DNA of 15,915 bases from SAT2750 sp964476375 (GTDB lineage: Bacteria; Planctomycetota; Planctomycetia; Pirellulales; Pirellulaceae). Positions 1 through 7,135 of this stretch are shown one piece after another. Location: positions 1-15,915 of the forward strand of contig CAYYZW010000003.1 of the NCBI GenBank assembly GCA_964476375.1, given 5' to 3'. A program made the translations under genes and the position numbers. Numbering within the stretch: the stretch's first letter is position 1; the number at the start of each line of letters is the position of its first letter. Below the pieces are notes generated by a model. That model had not been told where the DNA came from and did not search any database. It saw only the letters and a program-made list of their open reading frames with translations.

Positions 1-1158
1 CTCTCGGCTCCCCGTCTTAGATGTGATGGATCTGACGGCACTGGCGTGAAAGTATGCGAACTTCATATTATTCGCCATAGCGTCGTTCCTGACATTTCGC
101 GTCAGGTCTTTCAGGAGATGTTCGAGATTGGTTTGTTCTTCACTCGGGACGAGGTCCGATTTTGCGGCGACAAAAGCGACTTTTGTGATATTCCCCCATC
201 TTTTTTGGTGCGGGACAAAACAGTTAGTTATCGACTTTATTATTCCGTTTTTTGGTTTTGCTGCCCCGATTATATTCCTTAGCATCTCGACGGACTCTGC
301 CGGCAATGGGTCTCCTATCTGTAAAATCGCCGGAATGTCAACAAGAAAAATCATCTTGTCACATTCTCTCAAGGATTTCACAAATGGCGATACTATTTTC
401 GTCTTGTATGTTTCATAGCGGGACTGAAATCTTTCCGCGAGGCCAGGGTTCTGTTCTATTGCCTCAGGTGTCAATGGAGCAAACTCTGAGTTGGCATCGA
501 CTCCAACGAAAAATTCTTGGCTTGCAGCATCCTTTAATTGGTTTGCGATTTCCTTGTTTTTTCGATTTTGCTTTGGCTGCTTGCCCTTCTCGTCAAGAAG
601 GAAAATTGAAGGACTGATCAGCCATTTGCAGTGGACAGTAAGTTCATACAACGTACGTTTGTACTCGGCAATCAATTCCTTCTCATTCAGGGTTTCTTTG
701 TCCAGTAAGTCCGTGTACGCCGGAACGATTGGCTTGTATTCGGGTGTGTCCCAGATCTGCAGCAGTGTTTTTGACCATTCATCATAGTCTGCGCCATTCA
801 TCATCAAGTCTGCAAAACGTTCTCCAGGAAAATCCCTTAACTCCAAATTATATTTTTTGGTGCCGAGCGTTCCCTTCTTGAATTTGAAGTAGCAGTTGTA
901 GCTACTGAGGTTAAACGTTTTTTTTGGCCAGTTACCGTTGAGTGTCATTTGGCCACGGTACTCCTCGTAGGGGAAGCGGTCATGTTTCGAGGAGATCTTT
1001 TCCTCCCATCCCGAGATGGTACAGCCTCTTTCAAGGTTAAATACGGCATTGTTGTGGTTTTTAAGTTGATCGATCATTGAAGTAATGAAAACGGTCTTGC
1101 CCGTATTGCGCAGGCCAGTCACTGCAATTCGACGACGAGAAGTATTGAACACTGACAT
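1..1158 (-). CDS. YcjX/DUF463-like P-loop NTPase, C-terminus beyond window edge
   Basis: The frame is open from the ATG at 1158 to the left edge, giving 386 residues without a stop. A Walker A motif GLRNTGKT (residues 15-22) sits in the context IAVTGL...FITSMIDQL, which resembles the start of the YcjX (DUF463) family. A G3/Walker B-like DFPGE follows at about 109-113, and a G4-like AAKSD at about 331-335 precedes a conserved-looking HASAVRS stretch. E. coli YcjX has roughly 465 residues, so about 80 are probably missing. The start is supported by AAGGA eight bases upstream. The family is an envelope-stress-associated putative GTPase of unknown exact role in proteobacteria, often next to ycjF; no ycjF is visible here. 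The gene is clearly AT-richer than the operon to its right and uses more A/T-ending codons, suggesting separate ancestry. The family call is good; the function is unknown. Confidence 0.82.
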   Translation of the reverse strand, partial: MSVFNTSRRRIAVTGLRNTGKTVFITSMIDQLKNHNNAVFNLERGCTISGWEEKISSKHDRFPYEEYRGQMTLNGNWPKKTFNLSSYNCYFKFKKGTLGTKKYNLELRDFPGERFADLMMNGADYDEWSKTLLQIWDTPEYKPIVPAYTDLLDKETLNEKELIAEYKRTLYELTVHCKWLISPSIFLLDEKGKQPKQNRKNKEIANQLKDAASQEFFVGVDANSEFAPLTPEAIEQNPGLAERFQSRYETYKTKIVSPFVKSLRECDKMIFLVDIPAILQIGDPLPAESVEMLRNIIGAAKPKNGIIKSITNCFVPHQKRWGNITKVAFVAAKSDLVPSEEQTNLEHLLKDLTRNVRNDAMANNMKFAYFHASAVRSITSKTGSRE

Positions 1159-1354
1159 AGTGTTTGTCCTTAGTTTTGTAGACGTGTGTTAGTTCTCATT
1201 GCTTGGTGATCGTACAATTGGTGGGGACTTCTGGTTGGTAGGGTTGCCTCCCGCCAACTCGGTAAATTTATTAAGCAGATCAGTCTAACACTGTCATTCT
1301 GCCGGGGCGAATTGCCACCAGGGAAAGCTGTTTTCAGGCTAAAAATGCCTGTTT
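1159..1354. other. Intergenic region between the YcjX-like gene and the methylamine operon end
   Basis: This stretch lies between two minus-strand genes and should hold the operon's end and the promoter of the YcjX-like gene. On the minus strand AAGGA (1167-1171) is a ribosome binding site eight bases before the ATG at 1158. A short hairpin, CAGGC (1335-1339) with GCCTG (1347-1351), lies just past the operon's last stop. Its T-run is on the plus-strand side, so it is not a convincing terminator for the minus-strand operon. An ATGACA hexamer on the minus strand could be a -35, but no good -10 follows. No RNA gene or small ORF with a good start was seen. Confidence 0.5.
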
Positions 1355-2026
1355 TTACGGTATCGCCACGATCTCGGCCGTGCCGCCACAGTGCTGGGAG
1401 ATCACTTTGATCGCCAGCTCCACGGCTGCTCGTCGATCCTGGTCTGGCGTGGCAGTGGTGGACTCGACAATCACCAGCACATCCTGCGTGCTCTCGCCCA
1501 ACTTGCTGAAATCCGCCTGCAGCGAGTCCAGGCGGCAGAGTAATCGCTCTTCGGCATCGACGTAACCGAACTCGCCTGCCACAACCGACTCGGGCTCGCT
1601 GCTGCCAAGCGGCGTGAAGGTCTCCTCGCCCGTCAGGAGGCGAAGCTCTACCGGGCTGCTGATCTGTCCTCTGTCGTGGGCCCCCAGGCTTGCCAGTGTT
1701 CGAAGCGAAACCAGGTTGTAAGCATCCACCAGGTTGTTGATCGCCGGCAGCGTGCCATGCTTGAGTGCGAATTCCAGCAGCTTCTGGTTGGAGGGTGGAT
1801 GGCGCCGCGGCTTGACGCCAACGTCGCGCAGGACCTGGTGCAGTTGTGCGATCTCCGCACGCGTGCGGATCGCGGCGCGATCCTGGAACTGCCTGGCCAC
1901 CTCGGCGGCTGCCTCGTCGATCTCGGCTCGCAACTCGGCACTGGCAGGCTGAATCGTTACCCCCTGGTGCAGGATCGCCCCGGCGCGGAGTCCAAGCTGC
2001 TCACAGGCATCTGAGACGTGAAACAT
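1355..2026 (-). CDS. Stand-alone B3/B4-domain protein (PheRS beta-type tRNA-editing fold)
   Basis: The protein has 223 residues from the ATG at 2026; a TTG at 2032 is an alternative that overlaps the mgdD stop as TTGA. The segment around residues 90-120 (GTLPAINNLVDAYNLVSLRT followed by GAHD) matches the hallmark of stand-alone B3/B4 proteins (COG3382), in which a PxINxLVDxYNxxSL pattern is typical. In phenylalanyl-tRNA synthetase the beta-subunit B3/B4 region holds the site that hydrolyses mis-charged Tyr-tRNA(Phe). Free-standing copies are widespread and mostly uncharacterised. It is the last gene of the operon, two bases after mgdD, so it is probably co-transcribed and translationally coupled. 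No signal peptide or membrane segment is seen. A trans-editing or amino-acid-binding role here is inference. Confidence 0.78.
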   Translation of the reverse strand: MFHVSDACEQLGLRAGAILHQGVTIQPASAELRAEIDEAAAEVARQFQDRAAIRTRAEIAQLHQVLRDVGVKPRRHPPSNQKLLEFALKHGTLPAINNLVDAYNLVSLRTLASLGAHDRGQISSPVELRLLTGEETFTPLGSSEPESVVAGEFGYVDAEERLLCRLDSLQADFSKLGESTQDVLVIVESTTATPDQDRRAAVELAIKVISQHCGGTAEIVAIP

Positions 2027-2028
2027 GC

Positions 2029-2694
2029 TCAAGCGATGTCCGGGTAAAAACAGGAAACGCCGACAGTCTTTCCATCCAGGTCGGTGGTGATCTGGATCAG
2101 TTGCTCCCAGAGGTAAAACGCGTAGCTGGGGTCCAGCCAGAGCCAGCAGACCGGGAGTCCATTGAGCTGGTCCCTGAGCATGCCGCAGCTGACACCGGCG
2201 ACACGGCTCAAGTGAGTCCGCTCAGGTGCCAGGGAGGCATAGTCGAGCCCGCAGGTCTGCGCCATCAGCTCTCCGATCCGGCTTCCAGCCACGAGGAAGA
2301 GGGCATCCTGTCTGGAGGTGATCAACACGTCGCTGGCTGGATCGCTGCCGACACGTTCTGAAAGATCGCTTCCTGGCGCTCCCCGCAGAAGGAACTCCGC
2401 GCTGCCGGTCCGGGTGATCCAGCCCCCGTCGCTTGTCGATGTCCCCTCGTAGATGGCGCCGGGAACAGGGAGATCCCTGGCCACAAGCCAGTTCGCTGCA
2501 CCCGGCCCCTTGGCTTCCAGCAGCGGCAGGCCACTCAGGTCACAGAGTGCCAGGTCGCGGGCTGCCGATTGTTCTTCCTCGGCAGCGGCAAACTGCCAGG
2601 GCAGGGGAGTCTCGCCCAGCTGGCACCAGCTGTCACAGCGTGACATGTGCCAGCTATGCAGCGGACTTTGTTTTCCAGTACTCGTGGTGTTCAT
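2029..2694 (-). CDS. mgdD: N-methylglutamate dehydrogenase subunit D (sarcosine oxidase gamma-like)
   Basis: The protein has 221 residues and resembles the gamma subunit (SoxG) of heterotetrameric sarcosine oxidase. The clearest family signature is near the C-terminus: RVAGVSC at 164-170, then WLDPSYAFYLWEQL at about 186-199. SoxG proteins share the folate-binding fold of the alpha-subunit's C-terminal region and help pack the complex; no catalytic residues are expected. It starts six bases after mgdC ends, and its stop overlaps or abuts the next gene. The SoxB-D-A-G order of the four genes and the gmaS and mgs genes upstream favour N-methylglutamate dehydrogenase over true sarcosine oxidase. 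The N-terminal 25 residues are poorly conserved in appearance, so a slightly different start is possible. Confidence 0.85.
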   Translation of the reverse strand: MNTTSTGKQSPLHSWHMSRCDSWCQLGETPLPWQFAAAEEEQSAARDLALCDLSGLPLLEAKGPGAANWLVARDLPVPGAIYEGTSTSDGGWITRTGSAEFLLRGAPGSDLSERVGSDPASDVLITSRQDALFLVAGSRIGELMAQTCGLDYASLAPERTHLSRVAGVSCGMLRDQLNGLPVCWLWLDPSYAFYLWEQLIQITTDLDGKTVGVSCFYPDIA

Positions 2695-2700
2695 CTCGTT

Positions 2701-5592
2701 TTATTCCAGTTGTTGCCGCTCGTTGTCCGGATCGTAAAAAGGCAAATTGACAACTTCCATCCCTGCGCGGGTGCCATCGCTGAGCTGGACCTCGACCCCG
2801 GTCCCGGGGCTCGCCAGTTCGGGGGTGACGAAACCCATCGCAATCCCGTGACCCAGCGTGGAGCGCGGGCTGATGCTGGTGATCCGCCCGACCACCTGGC
2901 GATCGACAAACAGCAGGTGACATTCCTCGGGCCAGGGACCCTGGTGCCCTTCAGTAAACCGCAGGCCGACCAGTTTCCGGCCGAGTGGCTGTTGCCGGAG
3001 GATCTGCAGCCCCCGGCCTCCCACAAAGAATGGCTTGTCCCGGGCGATCGCCCAGTCCAGGTCCGCTTCCATCGGGTTGGTCAGGGCATCGGTATCGTGG
3101 CCGACAATCAGGTGCCCCTTCTCCAGTCTCAACAGCCGCTGTGCTTCCAGCCCGAATGCTCCCAGGCCCACTTCCGAACCCTGCTTCAGCAGGCTTGTCC
3201 AGGCATGCTCTGCCTGGCTGACGGGCAGGTGAATCTCGTAGCCCAGTTCCCCGACAAAGCCGACCCGCAGCAGCGTGACCGGAATATCGAGCAGCCGTGC
3301 CTGCCGGACCCCCAGGTAGGGAAAGGCATTGGCCGACAGGTCCAGGTCCACCAGCGGCTGCAGAATCTCCCGGGCCATCGGTCCCGCCAGGTTCAAGGCT
3401 GCCAGCTGGCCAGTTGCATTGCTGAGCGTGACAGGGATTCCCAGCTCCATGGCCCAGCGCTGCAGGGTGCGATAAAACGCTGCCGCGCCGCTGCTGGTGG
3501 CAGAGAGGTAAAAGTGATCCTCGGCCAGGCGGGCAACGACGCCATCCTCGATAATCACGCCGGTTTCATCACAGGCGATCCCGTAACGCAGCGTACCGGT
3601 CCGTTGTTTCTTGAAACGCCCCGTGTAGATCATCTCAAGGAACTCGGCTGCCTGGTCACCACAGACGTGAATCTTGCCCAGCGTGCTGACATCGATCAGC
3701 CCGGCCCCGGTGCGAACACGCTCGGCCTCGGCCAGGATGCATTCTCCCCTGGTCTTCCCCTCTTGCTGGTAAAACTCGGGCCGGTACCAGCTGCCGGCGT
3801 GGATCATTACCGCCCCGGCCTCGCGGTGCCAGGCATCCAGGGCGGTCCGGCGCTGCGGATGAAAGCGGCGACCGGCGAGGTGTCCGAGCGAGACCGGCTG
3901 GTAAAAAGGTCGTGAGGTGGTGGTGCCGGTCTTATCAATACTGGCACCGTTAAGCCGTGCCAGGATGCGAACGGCCGGGAAGCCGGACAACTTGCCCTGG
4001 CTCGGGCCCATCCCCACGGTGGTAAACCGCTTGAGCAGCTCCACGTTGTCATAGCCTTCCTGGTGGGCGTTGGCGAAATCGGCCAGGTGCAGGTCCTCGT
4101 CCAGGTCCACGAAGTTCTTCTTTTTCGGGTCTGGAAAAACCGGGTAGGGATGGCTGGGAGCGGGACCCTGGTGTACCGGACGGTCAGCGAGTGAACCCTC
4201 GTAGGCTCCCAGCTGGGCGGCTGCGGCCAGCCCGGCTCGCTCCCCGTCGGCAGCCTGGCCTTCCAGGTCGAAAACCCCGTTGGCACGGCCGGCCACGAAC
4301 ACGTCATCGGGCAACGTGGAGGGAACCAGCTGGTGCAGGTCGCTGCAGTACCGGAACCGGCCACCCGCCTGGGAGACGAGTGCGGCATTGGGACTCCAGC
4401 CGACACTGACCAGGATTCCGTCACAGGCCACTCGCTGCTGGTCGCTGTTGTCCAGCCGCGCCAGGGTGGCCCCGCGGATAGATTTTTTCCCTCGCCCGGC
4501 GATTGCCCGACTGACGGTGTAGCCGGGATAAATGGCAACTCCTCTTTCGGCCAGGTCGGCTGCCAGGCTGGCCGGTTCGCCTTCCGGTCGCAGGTCGGCA
4601 ATTGCCGCGACCGGGATACCAAGGTCCAGCAGTTCGCCAGCCAGTTGGTAGCCCTGCAGGTTGGCTGCCAGGATCACTGCCTGCTGGCAGGGAGCAACGG
4701 CGTAAAGATGCATCAGGCGTTGAGCCGCGGAAGCGAGCATCACGCCGGGCAGGTCGTTGTTCTGGAACACGGCGGGTTGCTCAATACACCCGGTTGCCAG
4801 CAGTGTCGCCCTGGCACGCAGCTTGGTCAGCCGCTGCTGGTCGACCAGCGCGACCCAGTGGTCGGCATACCAGCCAGCTGCCTGGGTCCCACAGCGAAGC
4901 TCGATATTCTCCAGTTGCTCGATCTGCAGGAGCCGGTCGCTAAGCATCTGTCGCCCTGCCACCTCGCCATTCCACTGCCACGAGAGGCTACCCCCCGGTG
5001 CCTGCTGCTCTTCGACCAGCATCACCTTGAGTCCCTGGCGGGCAGCAGCCGTGGCGGCGGCAAGACCGGCCGGCCCGCTTCCGACCACCAGCAGGTCACA
5101 GAATGCATAGTCCTTGGGAGAGGCCCCGGGCCTGCTCTCAGGGTTGATCGCTCCCAGGCCGGCGACTTTCCGCATCTGCCGCTCGAAAAAAGGAAACAGC
5201 CGCCGGGGGGTGTGGAACGCCTTGTAATAGAACCCAACCGGCAGGAAACGGCTCATTGCCCCCATCCACTTCAGGCGGTCTCGCTCGACACCCCCTGCCG
5301 TGTTCACGGCCCGCAGGTTCATCCCCTCGGCCAGCAGCAGCTGGTCTCCCCGCATGTTCGTCTTCACGCCATCCTCGAGCATCACGTTGGCGTCATGCCC
5401 GGCCAGGCTATAGACGCCCCGCGGCCGGTGGTACTTGAAGCTGCGGCCCAGCACCCGACAGCCGGCTCCCCAGAGCGCACTGGAAAGGATGTCTCCATCA
5501 TATCCCTGGTACTCCCGGCCCTCGAAGCGGAACTGGATCGGCCGATCCCTGTCGATCCAGTGCGAGTCCAGCGGTGGCAGGCGTTTACTCAT
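2701..5592 (-). CDS. mgdC: N-methylglutamate dehydrogenase large subunit C (sarcosine oxidase alpha-like)
   Basis: The protein has 963 residues from the ATG at 5592, the usual size for SoxA-type subunits. Domains in order: an N-terminal ferredoxin-like fold at about 15-95 (GRSFKYHRPRG hallmark, without a visible iron-sulfur cysteine set); a dinucleotide-binding oxidoreductase domain with VVGSGPAG at about 171-176; and a C-terminal GcvT-like aminomethyltransferase domain from about 590 to the end that binds tetrahydrofolate in the sarcosine oxidase family. With MgdA it oxidises N-methylglutamate to glutamate and passes the methyl carbon to folate or releases formaldehyde. An in-frame ATG at 5610 exists, but AGGAGG lies between it and 5592, so 5592 is preferred. 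That start overlaps the mgdB stop as ATGAGTAA, implying translational coupling. Confidence 0.92.
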   Translation of the reverse strand: MSKRLPPLDSHWIDRDRPIQFRFEGREYQGYDGDILSSALWGAGCRVLGRSFKYHRPRGVYSLAGHDANVMLEDGVKTNMRGDQLLLAEGMNLRAVNTAGGVERDRLKWMGAMSRFLPVGFYYKAFHTPRRLFPFFERQMRKVAGLGAINPESRPGASPKDYAFCDLLVVGSGPAGLAAATAAARQGLKVMLVEEQQAPGGSLSWQWNGEVAGRQMLSDRLLQIEQLENIELRCGTQAAGWYADHWVALVDQQRLTKLRARATLLATGCIEQPAVFQNNDLPGVMLASAAQRLMHLYAVAPCQQAVILAANLQGYQLAGELLDLGIPVAAIADLRPEGEPASLAADLAERGVAIYPGYTVSRAIAGRGKKSIRGATLARLDNSDQQRVACDGILVSVGWSPNAALVSQAGGRFRYCSDLHQLVPSTLPDDVFVAGRANGVFDLEGQAADGERAGLAAAAQLGAYEGSLADRPVHQGPAPSHPYPVFPDPKKKNFVDLDEDLHLADFANAHQEGYDNVELLKRFTTVGMGPSQGKLSGFPAVRILARLNGASIDKTGTTTSRPFYQPVSLGHLAGRRFHPQRRTALDAWHREAGAVMIHAGSWYRPEFYQQEGKTRGECILAEAERVRTGAGLIDVSTLGKIHVCGDQAAEFLEMIYTGRFKKQRTGTLRYGIACDETGVIIEDGVVARLAEDHFYLSATSSGAAAFYRTLQRWAMELGIPVTLSNATGQLAALNLAGPMAREILQPLVDLDLSANAFPYLGVRQARLLDIPVTLLRVGFVGELGYEIHLPVSQAEHAWTSLLKQGSEVGLGAFGLEAQRLLRLEKGHLIVGHDTDALTNPMEADLDWAIARDKPFFVGGRGLQILRQQPLGRKLVGLRFTEGHQGPWPEECHLLFVDRQVVGRITSISPRSTLGHGIAMGFVTPELASPGTGVEVQLSDGTRAGMEVVNLPFYDPDNERQQLE

Positions 5593-5851
5593 CAGGTTCC
5601 TCCTCGCCATGGAGGAAGGTTCGCTTGATCGTGTCGCTTGCCGTATCCCGTTCTGCCAGGAACCAGGTCCCGCTGGGCAGGTGATACCACCACTCGACCT
5701 TGCCCCCCGCGTGCCCCTCGCGGTGAAAGACGTAATCGGCCCATTCGTCGTCGCTCACGGTGGATCCGTCGGGCATCCTCCGCAGTTCACCGCCAAACAG
5801 GAACTCCTGGATGGGTCGGGGGCCGTTCAGGGGACAGGTAAGTATTTTCAT
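5585..5851 (-). CDS. mgdB: N-methylglutamate dehydrogenase small subunit B (sarcosine oxidase delta-like)
   Basis: The protein has 88 residues and fits SoxD in size and pattern: CPLNGPRPIQEF at 6-17, a DDEWADYVF segment at 34-42 and an AERDT segment at 66-70. Heterotetrameric sarcosine oxidase delta subunits bind structural zinc through a CPxCG motif plus a later His and Cys. Here Cys6 and a candidate His57 are present. The second cysteine is replaced by Asn9, and the position four residues after His57 is Gly. Zinc binding as in SoxD is therefore doubtful. The variant may be typical of the N-methylglutamate dehydrogenase branch rather than a local loss; I cannot check this here. It begins six bases after mgdA and overlaps mgdC by eight bases. 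Confidence 0.88.
   Translation of the reverse strand: MKILTCPLNGPRPIQEFLFGGELRRMPDGSTVSDDEWADYVFHREGHAGGKVEWWYHLPSGTWFLAERDTASDTIKRTFLHGEEEPDE
5599..5604 (-). promoter_or_regulatory. Shine-Dalgarno site deciding the mgdC start
   Basis: On the minus strand AGGAGG lies six bases before the ATG at 5592. This makes the in-frame ATG at 5610, which sits upstream of the site, unlikely to be the start. Confidence 0.8.
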
Positions 5852-5857
5852 CGGGGG

Positions 5858-7102
5858 TCAGTGTCCTACCGAGGCAGCTCCTTTTTCGCCGACCAGCTGG
5901 AAATCACGGAAGCGGCCGAGCCGGAACGACTCGATCAGCGGGTGGGGATGATCGTGGGCAACGGTGTGGGCCATCGTCTTGCCACTGATTGGCGTGGCCT
6001 TGAATCCCCAGGTTCCCCAGCCGGCATCCAGGTAAAACCCCCTGATCGGGGTGATCCCCATGATCGGAGAAAAATCTGGCGTCATGTCGCACAATCCCGC
6101 CCACTGCCGTAGCACCTTGATATCCGAAAGGCAGGGGAACAGGTCGACCATGTCGGTAGCCAGGCTCTCGGCAAAACCGAGCGTGGAACGCATCGAGGTT
6201 AGCTCGTAGGGATCCAGCGATGCTCCGGCAACCAGTTCTCCGCGGGTCGACTGGCTGACATACATGTGCATGCTTGCCGAGACAACGATCGGGTTAAGCC
6301 AGGGCTTGAGCGGTTCGGTGACCATCGCCTGCAGGGGATGAATGACCAGCGGGGTGCGAATCCCGACCATGCTGGTGATCGATGGTGTCCAGCCGGCCAC
6401 GGCCGAGAGTACCTTGCCGGTCTGGATGAAACCCCGGTCGGTATGAACCCCGATCACCTCGTCATCGCGGACCTCGATCCCGCGGACCTCCGTCTGCTGG
6501 TGAATCTCCACGCCCTGCCGGTCTGCTCCGCGGGCATAGGCCCAGGCCACCGCGTCGTGCCGCGCGATCGATCCGGGAGGATGGAAGAGGGCGCCGTGGA
6601 CCGGGGCCTGGTGGCCACCGCAGCTCAGGTCCATTTCCGGCACCTGCTTCTGGATGAACTCCGGGCCAACCACCTCGCTGTCGATACCAAGCGTCTTGTT
6701 CACCTCGGCTCGCCAGCGCTGGGTTCGCAGCGAGGCAGGGGAATGGGCCAGCGTGAAATGGCCGCGGCGTGTGTAAAAGAGGTTGAAATCCAGTTCGCTC
6801 GAGAGGCCCTCGAATAACTCAACGCTGGCCTGGTAAAACCGTGCTCCCTCGTTGGTCAGGTAATTGGACCTTATGATAGCGGTGTTGCGGCCGGTACCCC
6901 CCCCACCGATGTAGCCCTTCTCCAGCACGGCGACATTATGGATTCCATGGTCCCTGGCCAGGTAATAGGCGGCAGCCAGCCCGTGTCCACCTCCCCCGAT
7001 AATGACAGCGTCATAGCTGTCGGCCAGTTCCGGGGGGCTGCGGAACATCCGGCCCTCGGGATGTCTGGAGCGCAGGCCAAACTTCAGCAGTCGGTAGGGC
7101 AT
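5858..7102 (-). CDS. mgdA: N-methylglutamate dehydrogenase flavoprotein subunit A (sarcosine oxidase beta-like)
   Basis: The protein has 414 residues, the usual length of SoxB-type DAO-family flavoproteins. A Rossmann FAD motif IIGGGGHG occurs at about 34-41, followed by TGRNTAIIRSNYL at about 70-82, both hallmarks of the subunit. The segment SIARHDAVAWAYA places His182 where SoxB carries its covalently attached FMN. It should catalyse N-methylglutamate oxidation, with electrons passing through FMN. The start at 7102 keeps the conserved N-terminal LLKFGL-type extension; a Met at residue 19 is a less likely alternative. It lies 33 bases after gmaS, the largest internal gap of the operon, with no obvious promoter in it. 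Substrate assignment rests on the neighbouring gmaS and mgs genes, since sarcosine oxidase has the same architecture. Confidence 0.92.
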   Translation of the reverse strand: MPYRLLKFGLRSRHPEGRMFRSPPELADSYDAVIIGGGGHGLAAAYYLARDHGIHNVAVLEKGYIGGGGTGRNTAIIRSNYLTNEGARFYQASVELFEGLSSELDFNLFYTRRGHFTLAHSPASLRTQRWRAEVNKTLGIDSEVVGPEFIQKQVPEMDLSCGGHQAPVHGALFHPPGSIARHDAVAWAYARGADRQGVEIHQQTEVRGIEVRDDEVIGVHTDRGFIQTGKVLSAVAGWTPSITSMVGIRTPLVIHPLQAMVTEPLKPWLNPIVVSASMHMYVSQSTRGELVAGASLDPYELTSMRSTLGFAESLATDMVDLFPCLSDIKVLRQWAGLCDMTPDFSPIMGITPIRGFYLDAGWGTWGFKATPISGKTMAHTVAHDHPHPLIESFRLGRFRDFQLVGEKGAASVGH

Positions 7103-7135
7103 GGCAGCAGGGAGGCTCCATCCGGTTGAGAAGTC

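Noticed and set aside
46..787. Several short plus-strand open frames at the left edge
   Set aside because: All lie opposite the YcjX-like gene, whose frame has clear P-loop, DFPGE and AAKSD motifs. They are shadow frames.
1335..1356. Terminator hairpin CAGGC/GCCTG followed by TTTTT
   Set aside because: The T-run is on the plus strand, where no gene ends. For the minus-strand operon the bases after the stem are AAAAC, so it is not a standard terminator.
2647..5628. Long plus-strand open frames (422 and 431 codons) opposite mgdC
   Set aside because: They lie antisense to a clearly conserved SoxA-type gene in GC-rich DNA, are rich in Pro/Gln/Arg/Gly without recognisable motifs, and have no ribosome binding sites. 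They are shadow frames.
2701..7102. True heterotetrameric sarcosine oxidase instead of N-methylglutamate dehydrogenase
   Set aside because: The subunit architecture is the same, but linkage to gmaS and mgsABC and the absence of betaine or glycine genes favour the N-methylglutamate role. Biochemistry would be decisive.
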